45,331 nucleotides of DNA, from positions 1 to 45,331 of the forward strand of contig CALWZC010000019.1 in the NCBI GenBank assembly GCA_944385935.1. Direction: 5' to 3'. The position numbers and the translations under genes are program-made. This document shows positions 36,380 through 44,803 of this stretch, one piece after another. The notes beneath the pieces were generated by a model. It was not told where the DNA came from. It did no database searches and worked only from the letters and a program-made list of their open reading frames with translations. Position 1 is the stretch's first letter. Every line of letters starts with the position of its first letter. This DNA comes from an uncultured Anaerofilum sp. GTDB lineage: Bacteria > Bacillota > Clostridia > Oscillospirales > Ruminococcaceae.

Positions 36380-37609
36380 ATGAAAGCGACACTTTGGACA
36401 AAAAACTTTACCATTATTACGTTGGGAACCATTGCCAGTGCCATTGGCGATGTTTCCATGAGCTTTGCGTTTTCCTTTGCTATTTACGACCAAAGCCAGA
36501 GCACCTTTTTGGCAGGTCTTTTTTCCGCATTGGGAATGTTACCAAGGGTAATTTTGCCTTTAGCAGCCGGGCCAATGATTGACCGCATGCGCCGAAAGCC
36601 ACTGATTGTTGGGTTGGATGCACTGTCTTCGGTGATTTATATTTCACTGGGACTGTATTTGATGGTCTTTCCATTTAGCTTTTTTCTGTATCTTCTATTT
36701 TCTTTAATTATTAGCTGTGTGGGAAGTGTCTACCAAATTACCTTTCAAAGCCTGTATCCCAAACTAATTCCAGAGGGATTTTCTCAAAAGGGCTACACCG
36801 TATCCGGCATGATTTACCCCACAGTTATGATGGTGATGACTCCCGTGGCAGCCTTTTTGTATGAAAATTTAGGAATGCAGGTGCTTGCATTTCTTACAGC
36901 GGGTTTGGCATTGTCTGCCAGTTTAATGGAAACAAGAATTTCCGTGGAAGAAATTATCCAGCCCATGAAAAGGGAACTTTCTCCTTTGCGGCAGTATGTG
37001 CAGGATGTTCGGGATGCTCTAACCTATCTCAATCAGAAAAAAGGGCTAAAACGAATTTATCAATATATGCCTATTACACAGGGAATTGGTGCAGGTACCT
37101 CTATTTTAATTATTGCATGGTTCCGCACTGCGCCACAGTTGGGCATTGAATTGTATTCCTTTTTTACGGTGGCAGAATTTATCGGCAGAACCATTGGCGG
37201 ATTGGTTCATTATCGGGTGGAAATTCCTGCCCAAAAGCGGTTTTCCATCTCCTATTTTGTCTACCAATTTTATTCCTTGATGGATACTGTTCTTTTGGTG
37301 TTGCCTTACCCGCTGATGTTGGTAAATCGTGCCATTTGCGGATTTTTGGGTATCAACAGTGCCACTTTGCGAGAGAGCAGCGTACAAAATTATGTGCCGG
37401 ACACTATGCGTGCAAAAATCAACGCCTTTTTTAATGTGTTGTTTACCATCAGTTCCATGTTCTTCCAGTTAACAGTGGGGGCTGTGGGAGAGGTGTTGCC
37501 TGCTCCTGTGTGCATGGCTCTCTTTGGTATCTTCAATATGTGTATGTGCTGGCTGATTGTCTACCGTGGAAAAGAGGATGTAAAGCCCATTTATAACCAT
37601 GTATATTGA
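36380..37609 (+). CDS. MFS transporter
   Basis: A 409-residue membrane protein with about 12 hydrophobic segments and the MFS loop 2-3 motif as GPMIDRMRRKPLIVG. The start is like other MFS-type efflux or drug-export proteins of the Firmicutes (NFTIITLGTIASAIGDVSMSFAFSFAIYD). ATG at 36380 follows AGAGGGGG. It stands alone with its own promoter and is followed by the rplU leader. Substrate unknown; export of a small molecule is the usual role of this subgroup. Confidence 0.82.
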   Translation: MKATLWTKNFTIITLGTIASAIGDVSMSFAFSFAIYDQSQSTFLAGLFSALGMLPRVILPLAAGPMIDRMRRKPLIVGLDALSSVIYISLGLYLMVFPFSFFLYLLFSLIISCVGSVYQITFQSLYPKLIPEGFSQKGYTVSGMIYPTVMMVMTPVAAFLYENLGMQVLAFLTAGLALSASLMETRISVEEIIQPMKRELSPLRQYVQDVRDALTYLNQKKGLKRIYQYMPITQGIGAGTSILIIAWFRTAPQLGIELYSFFTVAEFIGRTIGGLVHYRVEIPAQKRFSISYFVYQFYSLMDTVLLVLPYPLMLVNRAICGFLGINSATLRESSVQNYVPDTMRAKINAFFNVLFTISSMFFQLTVGAVGEVLPAPVCMALFGIFNMCMCWLIVYRGKEDVKPIYNHVY

Positions 37610-37645
37610 TTTTTGAAAAATCGGAAAAATTTTTTCAAAAATGCC

Positions 37646-37674
37646 TTGCAAATAGAAAAAATTTGTGATATAGT
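37646..37674 (+). promoter_or_regulatory. Strong promoter of the rplU-rpmA operon
   Basis: TTGCAA (37646-37651), 17-base spacer, TATAGT (37669-37674). Transcription would begin near 37680, giving an ~80-base leader. Confidence 0.8.
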
Positions 37675-37679
37675 GGTAG

Positions 37680-37757
37680 GGCCGCTTGGTATGGGCTTTT
37701 GAAGTGTGCAACAGCACCGCCCTATTGTCCAGCGAGTCTTAATTACGAGAGGTAATA
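37680..37757 (+). ncRNA. Candidate L21 leader (ribosomal protein autoregulatory RNA)
   Basis: An ~80-base untranslated leader lies directly before rplU and carries GC-rich pairing segments, such as GGGC (37690s) with GCCC (37720s) around GTGTGCAACAGCAC. Its position and form fit the Firmicute L21 leader through which a ribosomal protein limits its own operon. The fold was not computed. Confidence 0.5.
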
Positions 37758-37760
37758 CCT

Positions 37761-38072
37761 ATGTACGCAGTTATCGTTACCGGCGGTAAGCAGTACCGTG
37801 TGGAAAAAGGCGACGTGCTGTTCATCGAGAAGTTGAACGCTGAGCAGGACGCAACCATCACCTTCGATTCCGTTCTGGTTGTTGGTGAGGAAGGCAATGT
37901 AAAGTTTGGTGCTCCCAATGTTCAGGGTGCTTCTGTTGAGGCAAAAGTTCTGAAGAACGGCAAGGGCAAGAAGCTGAACATCATCACCTATCGTCCCAAG
38001 AAGGGCAGTGCCCGTCGTATGGGTCATCGTCAGCCCTATACCAAGGTGGAAATCACCGCTATCAATGGCTAA
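37761..38072 (+). CDS. rplU: Ribosomal protein bL21
   Basis: A 103-residue large-subunit protein with typical L21 text: MYAVIVTGGKQYRVEKGDVL at the start and YRPKKGSARRMGHRQPYTKV near the end, which binds 23S rRNA. Length is normal. GAGAGGTAATACCT stands before the ATG. It is first in the operon, 22 bases before rpmA, with no prp (ysxB) gene between them. Confidence 0.97.
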   Translation: MYAVIVTGGKQYRVEKGDVLFIEKLNAEQDATITFDSVLVVGEEGNVKFGAPNVQGASVEAKVLKNGKGKKLNIITYRPKKGSARRMGHRQPYTKVEITAING

Positions 38073-38094
38073 TTAAAACGGAGGTGTAACAGAA

Positions 38095-38346
38095 ATGGCA
38101 CATAAAAAAGGCGTAGGTTCTACTAAGAACGGTCGCGATTCCGAGTCCAAGCGTTTGGGCGTGAAGCGCGCTGACGGTCAGTTCGTACTGGCTGGCAATA
38201 TTCTGGTTCGTCAACGTGGTACTCACATCCATCCGGGTGAGAATGTAGGCCGCGGCAGCGACGACACTCTGTTTGCACTGGTAGACGGTACCGTTCGTTT
38301 CGAGCGTTTGGGCCGTGACCGCAAGCAGGTAAGCATTAAGCAGTAA
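38095..38346 (+). CDS. rpmA: Ribosomal protein bL27, without Firmicute-type N-terminal extension
   Basis: An 83-residue protein beginning [20 protein letters not shown]. The mature L27 tail that reaches the peptidyl-transferase centre is therefore encoded directly. In many Firmicutes a ~9-residue leader precedes AHKKG and is removed by the protease Prp, encoded between rplU and rpmA; both the leader and prp are absent here. GGAGG stands before the ATG. A terminator follows at 38360. Confidence 0.97.
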   Translation: MAHKKGVGSTKNGRDSESKRLGVKRADGQFVLAGNILVRQRGTHIHPGENVGRGSDDTLFALVDGTVRFERLGRDRKQVSIKQ

Positions 38347-38359
38347 TTGCCGAACAAGT

Positions 38360-38387
38360 AAGACCGGGCCCTTTGGCTCGGTCTTTT
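38360..38387 (+). terminator. Terminator after rpmA
   Basis: AAGACCGGGCC (38360-38370) pairs with GGCTCGGTCTT (38375-38385, one G-T type mismatch) around CTTT, and the right arm runs into TTTTG. Confidence 0.9.
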
Positions 38388-38434
38388 GTTTGTTTTGGCA
38401 GCAGATAGTTCCCCATAAGGGATAGGAGTAAATA

Positions 38435-39706
38435 ATGTTTGTAGATGTAGCAAAAATTAAGATTAAAGCCGGTGATGGCGGCAATGGTGCTGTTAGCTTT
38501 CATCGGGAAAAGTATGTGGCTGCCGGTGGCCCTGATGGGGGAGATGGTGGCAAGGGTGGAAATGTTATTTTTCAAGCAGATGATAACCTGTCCACTTTGA
38601 TGGATTTTCGCTATAAGCGCAAGTATGTGGCACAGAATGGTGAGCCCGGTCGTGCCAGCAAATGCAGCGGAAAAAATGCCCCCGACTTAATCATTCGGGT
38701 GCCCCGTGGCACTTTGGTAAAGGACGCAGAAAGCGGCCTTGTAATGGCGGATATTTCTGGAGATGAACCTGTGGTTGTGGCAAAGGGTGGCCGTGGCGGA
38801 TGGGGAAACACCCATTTTGCAACCCCCACCAGACAAATTCCCCGTTTTGCAAAGCCTGGTTTGCCTGGAGAGGAATTTGAAATCCGCCTAGAGTTGAAAC
38901 TCATTGCAGATGTTGGTTTGATTGGTTTTCCCAATGTTGGCAAAAGTACTCTCATTAGCGTACTAAGCGCAGCAAAGCCTAAGATTGCCAACTATCATTT
39001 TACTACCCTTTCTCCTGTTTTGGGTGTGGTAAAGGTAGGCCCAGAAGCCAGCTTTGTGGCGGCAGATATTCCGGGATTGATTGAAGGTGCAAGCGAAGGA
39101 ATCGGTTTGGGCCATGACTTTTTGCGCCATGTAGAGCGATGCCGCTTGTTGCTTCATGTAGTGGATGTTTCGGGCTGTGAGGGCCGTGACCCTATAGAAG
39201 ATTTTGAAAAAATCAACACAGAATTGCAGAATTTTAGCCAGCAGTTGGCGACTCGTCCCCAAATTGTGTTGGGTAATAAATGCGATGTTGCTACCCCTGA
39301 GCAGATTGAGCAGTTCCGCCAATATATTGAAGGCAAGGGATTGGTGTTCCATGCGATTTCTGCCGCTACCCGTCAAGGACTAGACCACCTGCCTGGGGAA
39401 GTGTACCAGAAATTGCAAGAGCTGCCCCCCATCGTCACCTATGAACCAGAATACGTGCGCCCCGAAAAACCATCCGATACCGGTCGCAGTTATATCATTA
39501 CCCGTGCAGACGATGCTGCGTGGGTCATTGAAGCACCTTGGTTGGAACGTATTCTTATGGGCAGCGATATGGACGACTACGAAAGCTTGCAGTATTTCCA
39601 ACGGCAGCTTGGAGAAAGCGGAATTTTGGATGAACTGGTAAGCCGTGGCGTTCAAGAAAACGACACCATCCGTATTGGTGACTTTGAGTTTGACTATGTA
39701 TTCTAA
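38435..39706 (+). CDS. obg: GTPase ObgE/CgtA
   Basis: A 423-residue essential GTPase acting in 50S ribosome assembly and stress control. Domains: Gly-rich Obg fold (1-158, GDGGNGAVSFHREKYVAAGG), G domain (159-~330, with G1 GFPNVGKS, G3 DIPG and G4 NKCD) and the C-terminal OCT domain of Gram-positive members (~345-423). ATG at 38435 follows GGATAGGAG. It is directly upstream of the Mini-III gene, 12 bases apart. Confidence 0.97.
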   Translation: MFVDVAKIKIKAGDGGNGAVSFHREKYVAAGGPDGGDGGKGGNVIFQADDNLSTLMDFRYKRKYVAQNGEPGRASKCSGKNAPDLIIRVPRGTLVKDAESGLVMADISGDEPVVVAKGGRGGWGNTHFATPTRQIPRFAKPGLPGEEFEIRLELKLIADVGLIGFPNVGKSTLISVLSAAKPKIANYHFTTLSPVLGVVKVGPEASFVAADIPGLIEGASEGIGLGHDFLRHVERCRLLLHVVDVSGCEGRDPIEDFEKINTELQNFSQQLATRPQIVLGNKCDVATPEQIEQFRQYIEGKGLVFHAISAATRQGLDHLPGEVYQKLQELPPIVTYEPEYVRPEKPSDTGRSYIITRADDAAWVIEAPWLERILMGSDMDDYESLQYFQRQLGESGILDELVSRGVQENDTIRIGDFEFDYVF

Positions 39707-39718
39707 GGAGGGAGCAGA

Positions 39719-40129
39719 ATGCTTCCAGAACACAACCGAGATGTGAGAGAACTTTCACCAGTGGCTTTGGCATTTGTGGGGGATGGTGTGTATGAGGTTC
39801 TGGTTCGTCAAAGGCTGGTTATAGAAACCCGTCTACAACCTGGTAAGCTTCATAGCCATGCTGTAAAATTTGTCAGCGCATCCGGTCAAAGTAGAATACT
39901 GGAATTTTTAATGCCTTTTCTCACAGAGGAAGAACAAGCAGTGGTACAGCGGGGAAAAAATTCCAGCAAAGCCAGTGTTGCAAAGCATGCTACCCCCCAA
40001 CAATATCGGGCAAGCACTGCCTTTGAATCTCTAATTGGTTGGTTGTATTTGCAACATAAGCAACAGCGAATTGAAGAACTCTTCGAAAAGGTTTGGAAAG
40101 AATTTTCCCCTGAGTTTTTGGCACAGTAA
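39719..40129 (+). CDS. mrnC: Mini-ribonuclease III
   Basis: A 136-residue RNase III catalytic domain without the double-stranded-RNA-binding domain. In Bacillus this enzyme matures 23S rRNA ends. The catalytic Asp is in FVGDGVYE (Asp22), and further acids lie in FESLIGWLYL. ATG at 39719 follows AAGGAGGG. Normal length for the family. A terminator follows. Confidence 0.92.
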   Translation: MLPEHNRDVRELSPVALAFVGDGVYEVLVRQRLVIETRLQPGKLHSHAVKFVSASGQSRILEFLMPFLTEEEQAVVQRGKNSSKASVAKHATPQQYRASTAFESLIGWLYLQHKQQRIEELFEKVWKEFSPEFLAQ

Positions 40130-40137
40130 CAACAAAA

Positions 40138-40186
40138 AAGGAAGGCACTGCTTTCCTCTTGCAGAGGTATAACAGTGACCTTCCTT
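40138..40186. terminator. Terminator after the obg-mrnC operon
   Basis: AAGGAAGGCACTG (40138-40150) pairs with CAGTG-A-CCTTCCTT (40173-40186). An inner CCTC/GAGG stem fills the loop, and TCTCTTTT follows. Confidence 0.8.
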
Positions 40187-40294
40187 CTCTTTTGGAAAAA
40201 GAACAGATTTTTCTGTTGCTTGTAATTATTTTTTACACTGCAACTGTAAAATCCATTTTCTTTTTGCCATTTTGCAACAGCCAAATATTATGGC

Positions 40295-40408
40295 TTATTT
40301 GCAGCTTTTGCTGCTGTTCTGGTCTACGCTAGAAGTGGTCTTGTTGCTTGTCTTATTGCTGGTTTTGGAAGAATAAGACTTGCTGTTGTTAGATTTGTTT
40401 TGTGCCAT
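40295..40408 (-). CDS. Tiny Ser/Asn/Lys/Thr-rich protein (37 aa)
   Basis: ATG at 40406-40408 (complement) with a perfect AGGAGG (40417-40422) 8 bases before it. The 37-residue product MAQNKSNNSKSYSSKTSNKT... is built of repeated SNKT/SKTSNKT units and ends in CK. The perfect ribosome binding site and biased composition support a real gene. It resembles short hydrophilic, basic proteins of unknown role in Clostridia. It is transcribed away from the methyltransferase gene; a longer reading from 40507 is not needed. Confidence 0.65.
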   Translation of the reverse strand: MAQNKSNNSKSYSSKTSNKTSNKTTSSVDQNSSKSCK

Positions 40409-40493
40409 GGTCGTTTCCTCCTTTCCGCTTTGGTATGGTTGTAGTATGTGCTTGGTTTGGGGGGAATATACAGAAAAAAAGGTGGTGTTTTTT

Positions 40494-41870
40494 GTGAATG
40501 CAAGCAATTTTTTCCTTCAACGAGAACAACAGCTTTTGGGGGATAGATTTGAAACATTATATACATATTCTGATACGCCAGCCAAAGGAATTACAGTAAA
40601 TCCCATGCGCCTGACAGCGCAAAAGATAGAGCAGGAAGGCGGTCTTTTATTGGAAAAGTCCCCTTTTTGTGAAAATGGCTTTTTGCTAAAAGGAGAACAA
40701 AAGCCCGGCAGACATCCGTATCATCACGGCGGTGCTTTTTATGTACAGGAGCCTTCTGCTTCTGCGGCTGCCCCTTTGCTGGAAGTGCAGCCGGGAATGA
40801 AAGTTGCTGACCTATGCGCTGCCCCCGGTGGAAAAACCAGTCAGTTGGCGGCTGCATTACAGGGAAAAGGCTTTTTGTTGGCAAACGAATACCAATCCTC
40901 CCGCGCAGAGATTTTGAAAAGCAACCTAGAGCGAATGGGTGTATATAATGCTCTGATTACAAACGAAGATACCGCAAAACTTGCCAAAGTATTCACTGGT
41001 TTTTTTGATAGAATACTTGTAGATGCTCCTTGTTCAGGGGAAGGAATGTTCCGCAAAGAGCCCCAAGCCGTTGACCAACATTGTGAAGGGTTGGTCAAAC
41101 AATGTGCTGGATTGGGAAAGGAAATTCTGGAAAATGCTGCTCAAATGCTGAAAGCTGGAGGCATTTTGGTGTATTCTACTTGCACCTTTTCCCCAGAAGA
41201 GGACGAAATGCAGTTGGCAGAATTTTTACACAACCATCCTGATTTTCAACTTATGGACTGTGGAAATTTATGGGGCAGCGGTGGAGAGAAAAACCGATGT
41301 GGAGAATTTTCCCTTGAAGTGGAAAAGGTTCGCCGGATTTGGCCCTGCCATGGGGGAGAAGGGCATTTTATCGCCAAACTGAAAAAAGTGGAACAAGCAG
41401 AAGAAATACTCCCTCAGTTTGGAAAAACACAAAAACCCACCAATGCCAAACAACTGCAAGAATGGCAAACATTTTCCCAAGGTCTGTTTGAGGGAATAGA
41501 AGAATTTTCTGCGCCCCCTGTGCGAGTAGGCGATTCTATTTATTTGCCAGTAAAAGAACCCCTGCCCAAAGGTGCCGAAAAACTAAAAATTGTTCGCAAT
41601 GGTGTGTTTGCCGGAACAGTGCAAAAGGGACGTTTTGTGCCATCTCATCAGCTTTTTATGGCATTTGGTGCCTACTGTACCAATCAAGAACAGCTTACTC
41701 TCTCAGACCCGCGAACACAGGCATGGTTGCGAGGGGAGGAAATTGATGCTGTCACAGCCCAAAACGGCTGGTGTGTTGTGTTGGTGGATGGAATCCCACT
41801 GGGATGTGGCAAACGCAGTGGAGAAAAAATAAAAAATCACTATCCAAAAGCCCTGAGAAATTTGAAATAA
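40494..41870 (+). CDS. RsmF/YebU-type 16S rRNA m5C methyltransferase
   Basis: A 458-residue SAM-dependent enzyme of the NOL1/NOP2/Sun group. SAM motif DLCAAPGGKTSQLAAALQ, motif IV with Cys DAPCSGEGMFRKEP, and motif VI with the catalytic Cys YSTCTFSPEEDE are all intact. The C-terminal RsmF-like RNA-binding part is present (VGDSIYLPVKEPLPKG, LRGEEIDA...GWCVVLVDGIPLGCGKR). GTG at 40494 is chosen as start because AAGGTGG precedes it and the N-terminus then matches the family (FLQREQQLLGDRF). The open frame upstream to 40380 runs antisense through the tiny gene and is not coding. The start is moderately certain. Confidence 0.9.
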   Translation: MNASNFFLQREQQLLGDRFETLYTYSDTPAKGITVNPMRLTAQKIEQEGGLLLEKSPFCENGFLLKGEQKPGRHPYHHGGAFYVQEPSASAAAPLLEVQPGMKVADLCAAPGGKTSQLAAALQGKGFLLANEYQSSRAEILKSNLERMGVYNALITNEDTAKLAKVFTGFFDRILVDAPCSGEGMFRKEPQAVDQHCEGLVKQCAGLGKEILENAAQMLKAGGILVYSTCTFSPEEDEMQLAEFLHNHPDFQLMDCGNLWGSGGEKNRCGEFSLEVEKVRRIWPCHGGEGHFIAKLKKVEQAEEILPQFGKTQKPTNAKQLQEWQTFSQGLFEGIEEFSAPPVRVGDSIYLPVKEPLPKGAEKLKIVRNGVFAGTVQKGRFVPSHQLFMAFGAYCTNQEQLTLSDPRTQAWLRGEEIDAVTAQNGWCVVLVDGIPLGCGKRSGEKIKNHYPKALRNLK

Positions 41871-41890
41871 ATTCTATTATATGGTAGAAT
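41862..41890 (+). promoter_or_regulatory. Promoter of the yebC-type gene
   Basis: TTGAAA (41862-41867), 17-base spacer, TAGAAT (41885-41890). It overlaps the last codons of the methyltransferase gene and leaves a ~50-base leader. Confidence 0.7.
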
Positions 41891-41948
41891 AAAAAGGTTA
41901 CAAGATTAAAAACCCGAAAGGGTATCAAAACTTTTTAGGAGGATGTTT

Positions 41949-42686
41949 ATGTCCGGTCATAGTAAATGGAATAACATTAAACGCAAAAAGGAAAAAACCG
42001 ATGGTCAAAAAGCCAAGATTTTTACCAAAGTAGGCCGTGAGATTTCGGTTTGTGTACGAGAGGGCGGCGCAGACCCCAATTCTAATGGTAAACTGCGTGA
42101 CTTGATTGCAAAAGCAAAGAGCCTCAATGTTCCTAACGATAACATTCAGCGTATTATCAAGCGTGCCGAGGGCGGAGAGAAGGACAACTACGAATCCATC
42201 ACTTATGAAGGATATGGCCCTAGCGGTGTAGCAATGATGGTAGAAACTCTTACCGATAACCGTAACCGTACTGCTGCAAATTTGCGCCATTATTTTGATA
42301 AGTTTGGTGGCAACTTGGGAAATGTGGGTTGCGTTGGCTTCCTATTTACCCAAAAGGGTATTATTGTGTTGGATGGAGAAGGCGTTGACGAGGAAAAGGC
42401 CATGGAGGAGTGCTTTGACGCTGGTGCAGAGGACTTTGACATGGGGGATGATGTTATCCAAGTTACTACCACCCCTGAGGACTTCAGTGCTGTGCGTCAG
42501 GCTTTGGAGGACAAAGGCTACACCTTTATTAGCGCAGAGGTAGAGTTTGTTCCTTCCACAGAAACTCGCCTTACCACAGAAGATGATATGAAGAACATGA
42601 CCAAGCTGTTGGATGCTTTGGATGATGATGACGATGTGCAAAATGTATGGCACAATCTGGAAAATGAAGAGGATTTGGACCGCTAA
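41949..42686 (+). CDS. yebC: YebC/PmpR-family protein
   Basis: A 245-residue protein with the family start MSGHSKWNNIKRKKEKTDGQ and the usual three-domain layout. YebC-type proteins have been described as DNA-binding regulators and, more recently, as factors that relieve ribosome stalling at proline-rich stretches. The strongly proline-rich linkers of the surface protein and the pseudokinase would be natural clients (inference). ATG at 41949 is used because AGGAGG (41937-41942) directly abuts the earlier ATG at 41943. Confidence 0.95.
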   Translation: MSGHSKWNNIKRKKEKTDGQKAKIFTKVGREISVCVREGGADPNSNGKLRDLIAKAKSLNVPNDNIQRIIKRAEGGEKDNYESITYEGYGPSGVAMMVETLTDNRNRTAANLRHYFDKFGGNLGNVGCVGFLFTQKGIIVLDGEGVDEEKAMEECFDAGAEDFDMGDDVIQVTTTPEDFSAVRQALEDKGYTFISAEVEFVPSTETRLTTEDDMKNMTKLLDALDDDDDVQNVWHNLENEEDLDR

Positions 42687-42730
42687 TTCCAGCCCTTTTT
42701 GCAAAACGAAACGAGGTGGATATATACAGC

Positions 42731-44413
42731 ATGAGCCAACAAATCATCTGCCCCTTTTGTCTGTCAAATATTTCCCAAGAAAGCACAGACTGCCCCTTTT
42801 GTAATGCAAGCCTACAAAATAAAAATCCAAGTGGTTGTTTGCCTTTGGGCACCCAATTGGATGGACGCTATACCATTGGAAGCTACTTAAATGTAGATGG
42901 AGAAGGTGTGCTTTACAAAGCTGTGGACAATCAAACCCATACCTTTGTAATTATAAAAGAATACATGCCAGTTACGCTTTGTGCTCGTAGAGATGAAGCA
43001 AACTGCTTGCATCCAAAAGAGGGAAGTCAGGTTATATTTAAAACCACACGCATTGACTTTTTTGAGCTATATCGCACTTTGCAACAGCTAGGAAAACAAC
43101 CGGGGCTGTTGCAGGTAAAAGATGTGTTTGAATGCAACGAAAGCGTGTATGGTGTTATGGAATATTTGGACGGAATGACTCTGGCCGAATATTTAGAAAA
43201 AAGGGCACAACCTCTTTCACAGCAAGAAGCAGTCAATTTGTTGATGCCTGTGCTGGAAGGTGTAGCTTTGCTGCACCGAAATGGATTGATTCACTATGGA
43301 ATCTGTCCCCAAAATATCCGAATTACCTCAAAAGGAGAGGCAAAGCTGGGTGGCTATGCAACCATGGCTTTACGCACAGCCGGCGGAGAGCTAAAGAGCC
43401 ATCTGTTTGAGGGGTACTCTGCCCCAGAACAGTACTTTGTGGAGCAATTTACAGGTCGTTTTACGGATGTTTATGGAATGGCAGCGGTTTTATACCGTGT
43501 GGTAACGGGAGTAATGCCAGCCCCTGCCAACGAGCGTAGATTGACCGACACACTAAAGCCAGCTGGTTTGCTCAATGACCAAATCCCAGCCTATTTTTCA
43601 ACAATTCTACAACAGGCATTGCAGATGGAGCCACAAAACCGATTGCAAACACTGCCGGAGTTGATGGAATTGTTTGCAGACCCTTCCAAAGCCAAAGAAG
43701 TTGCACATACCTTTGAAAAAAAATCTATTCCCAAAGGGGTGTGGATTGGCGGAGCAGTGGCAGCAGGGGTATTGGTGGTAATTTTGCTGTTAAGTGCTTT
43801 ATTAGGAGCTTTTAAGACACAGCCAGAAAGTTCTAGTTCTTCAGAGGAAGCTCCTTCTTCCTCCCAAGCTGCCACGGAAAAAGTACCAGATTTTGTGGGG
43901 AAAAAGTATGCAGATGTTTACCGCAACACAGAATATACCTCTAAATATTTATTCCGTGTAGAAGAAGAGTTTAGCAGTGATGTTCCAAAAGGAACGATTT
44001 TATCCCAAGACCCCAAAGCGGGAACTGCTACAACAAAGGATGAATCCCTTATCGTTTTAACAGTAAGCAAAGGCCCAGAGGAGATTGCAATTCCCTCTGT
44101 GATTGGATTTACACAAACAGACGCAGAAACGGAATTAAAAGCAGCAGGGTTCTCTAATGTTACCATTAACTATGTGGATAACAATGGGGAATATGCAGCA
44201 GGATGTGTGATTAGTACACAGCCTTCGGTAGGGGAGAAGATTTCTCCTACCCAAAAAATCACGGTAAATGTGGCAAAAGTTCAGGTTACTCCCACTCCTA
44301 GCCCAGAACCTACACCTTCCCCAACTCCAGAACCTACACCTAGCCCCACACCGGAACCTACTCCTACTTCGGATGATACTACAACAGGACAAGACAGTGT
44401 AGTTCTACCTTAA
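42731..44413 (+). CDS. Zinc-ribbon / PASTA pseudokinase, membrane-anchored
   Basis: A 560-residue protein. Residues 7-24 form a CPFC...CPFC zinc ribbon. Residues ~45-325 have a protein kinase fold: lysine of VIIK kept (Lys76), but the catalytic HRD is HYG (188-190, Asp lost) and DFG is GGY (207-209, Mg-binding Asp lost), while Asn195 and SAPEQY are kept. A Ser-rich spacer, one TM helix (WIGGAVAAGVLVVILLLSALLG, ~337-360), two PASTA domains (~385-520) and a PTPSPEPTPSPTP tail follow. PASTA domains bind peptidoglycan or lipid II outside the cell. The lost residues make phosphotransfer unlikely, so a wall-sensing scaffold or allosteric partner is more plausible. ATG at 42731 follows GAGGTGG with a rather long 12-base gap; GTG at 42716 lies within that site. 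Confidence 0.88.
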   Translation: MSQQIICPFCLSNISQESTDCPFCNASLQNKNPSGCLPLGTQLDGRYTIGSYLNVDGEGVLYKAVDNQTHTFVIIKEYMPVTLCARRDEANCLHPKEGSQVIFKTTRIDFFELYRTLQQLGKQPGLLQVKDVFECNESVYGVMEYLDGMTLAEYLEKRAQPLSQQEAVNLLMPVLEGVALLHRNGLIHYGICPQNIRITSKGEAKLGGYATMALRTAGGELKSHLFEGYSAPEQYFVEQFTGRFTDVYGMAAVLYRVVTGVMPAPANERRLTDTLKPAGLLNDQIPAYFSTILQQALQMEPQNRLQTLPELMELFADPSKAKEVAHTFEKKSIPKGVWIGGAVAAGVLVVILLLSALLGAFKTQPESSSSSEEAPSSSQAATEKVPDFVGKKYADVYRNTEYTSKYLFRVEEEFSSDVPKGTILSQDPKAGTATTKDESLIVLTVSKGPEEIAIPSVIGFTQTDAETELKAAGFSNVTINYVDNNGEYAAGCVISTQPSVGEKISPTQKITVNVAKVQVTPTPSPEPTPSPTPEPTPSPTPEPTPTSDDTTTGQDSVVLP

Positions 44414-44419
44414 AAACGC

Positions 44420-44457
44420 ACAAAACACGCCATCCACAAAGGGATGGCGTGTTTTGT
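44420..44457. terminator. Terminator after the pseudokinase gene
   Basis: ACAAAACACGCCATCC (44420-44435) pairs perfectly over 16 bp with 44442-44457 around a 6-base loop; the right arm contains TGTTTTGT. Confidence 0.85.
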
Positions 44458-44480
44458 AGCTCTATAAAAATAACAAAAAA

Positions 44481-44504
44481 CCCTTTCTGTAAGAACAGAA
44501 AGGG
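44481..44504 (-). terminator. Terminator of the rpsF-ssb-rpsR operon
   Basis: CCCTTTCTGT (44481-44490) pairs perfectly with ACAGAAAGGG (44495-44504). On the minus strand it is followed by TTTTTTG, 16 bases past the rpsR stop. Confidence 0.9.
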
Positions 44505-44519
44505 CAAAATAAACAACAA

Positions 44520-44777
44520 TTAGTCGCTTACATAGGGCAGCAATGCAACGTGACGAGCACGCTTAATTGCTACAGTCAGCTCACGCTGATGGAAAGCACA
44601 AGTACCAGTTACACGGCGAGGAATAATCTTTGCACGCTCGCTGATGTACTTACGCAGACGGGGAACATCCTTGTAATCGATATGATCAACGCGGTCAACG
44701 CAGAAGCTGCAAACCTTTTTGCGGCTGCGACGCTGGGGACGACCACCAGCACGACCTTCTTGACGCTCAAAAGCCAT
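44520..44777 (-). CDS. rpsR: Ribosomal protein bS18
   Basis: An 85-residue small-subunit protein: [42 protein letters not shown] and [24 protein letters not shown] with the later Cys and His is the zinc-type (C+) form of S18. GGAGG precedes the ATG at 44777. It is the last gene of the operon after ssb, with 26 bases between. Confidence 0.96.
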   Translation of the reverse strand: MAFERQEGRAGGRPQRRSRKKVCSFCVDRVDHIDYKDVPRLRKYISERAKIIPRRVTGTCAFHQRELTVAIKRARHVALLPYVSD

Positions 44778-44803
44778 GGCTCAAATCCTCCTTTTAAAAT
44801 TGA

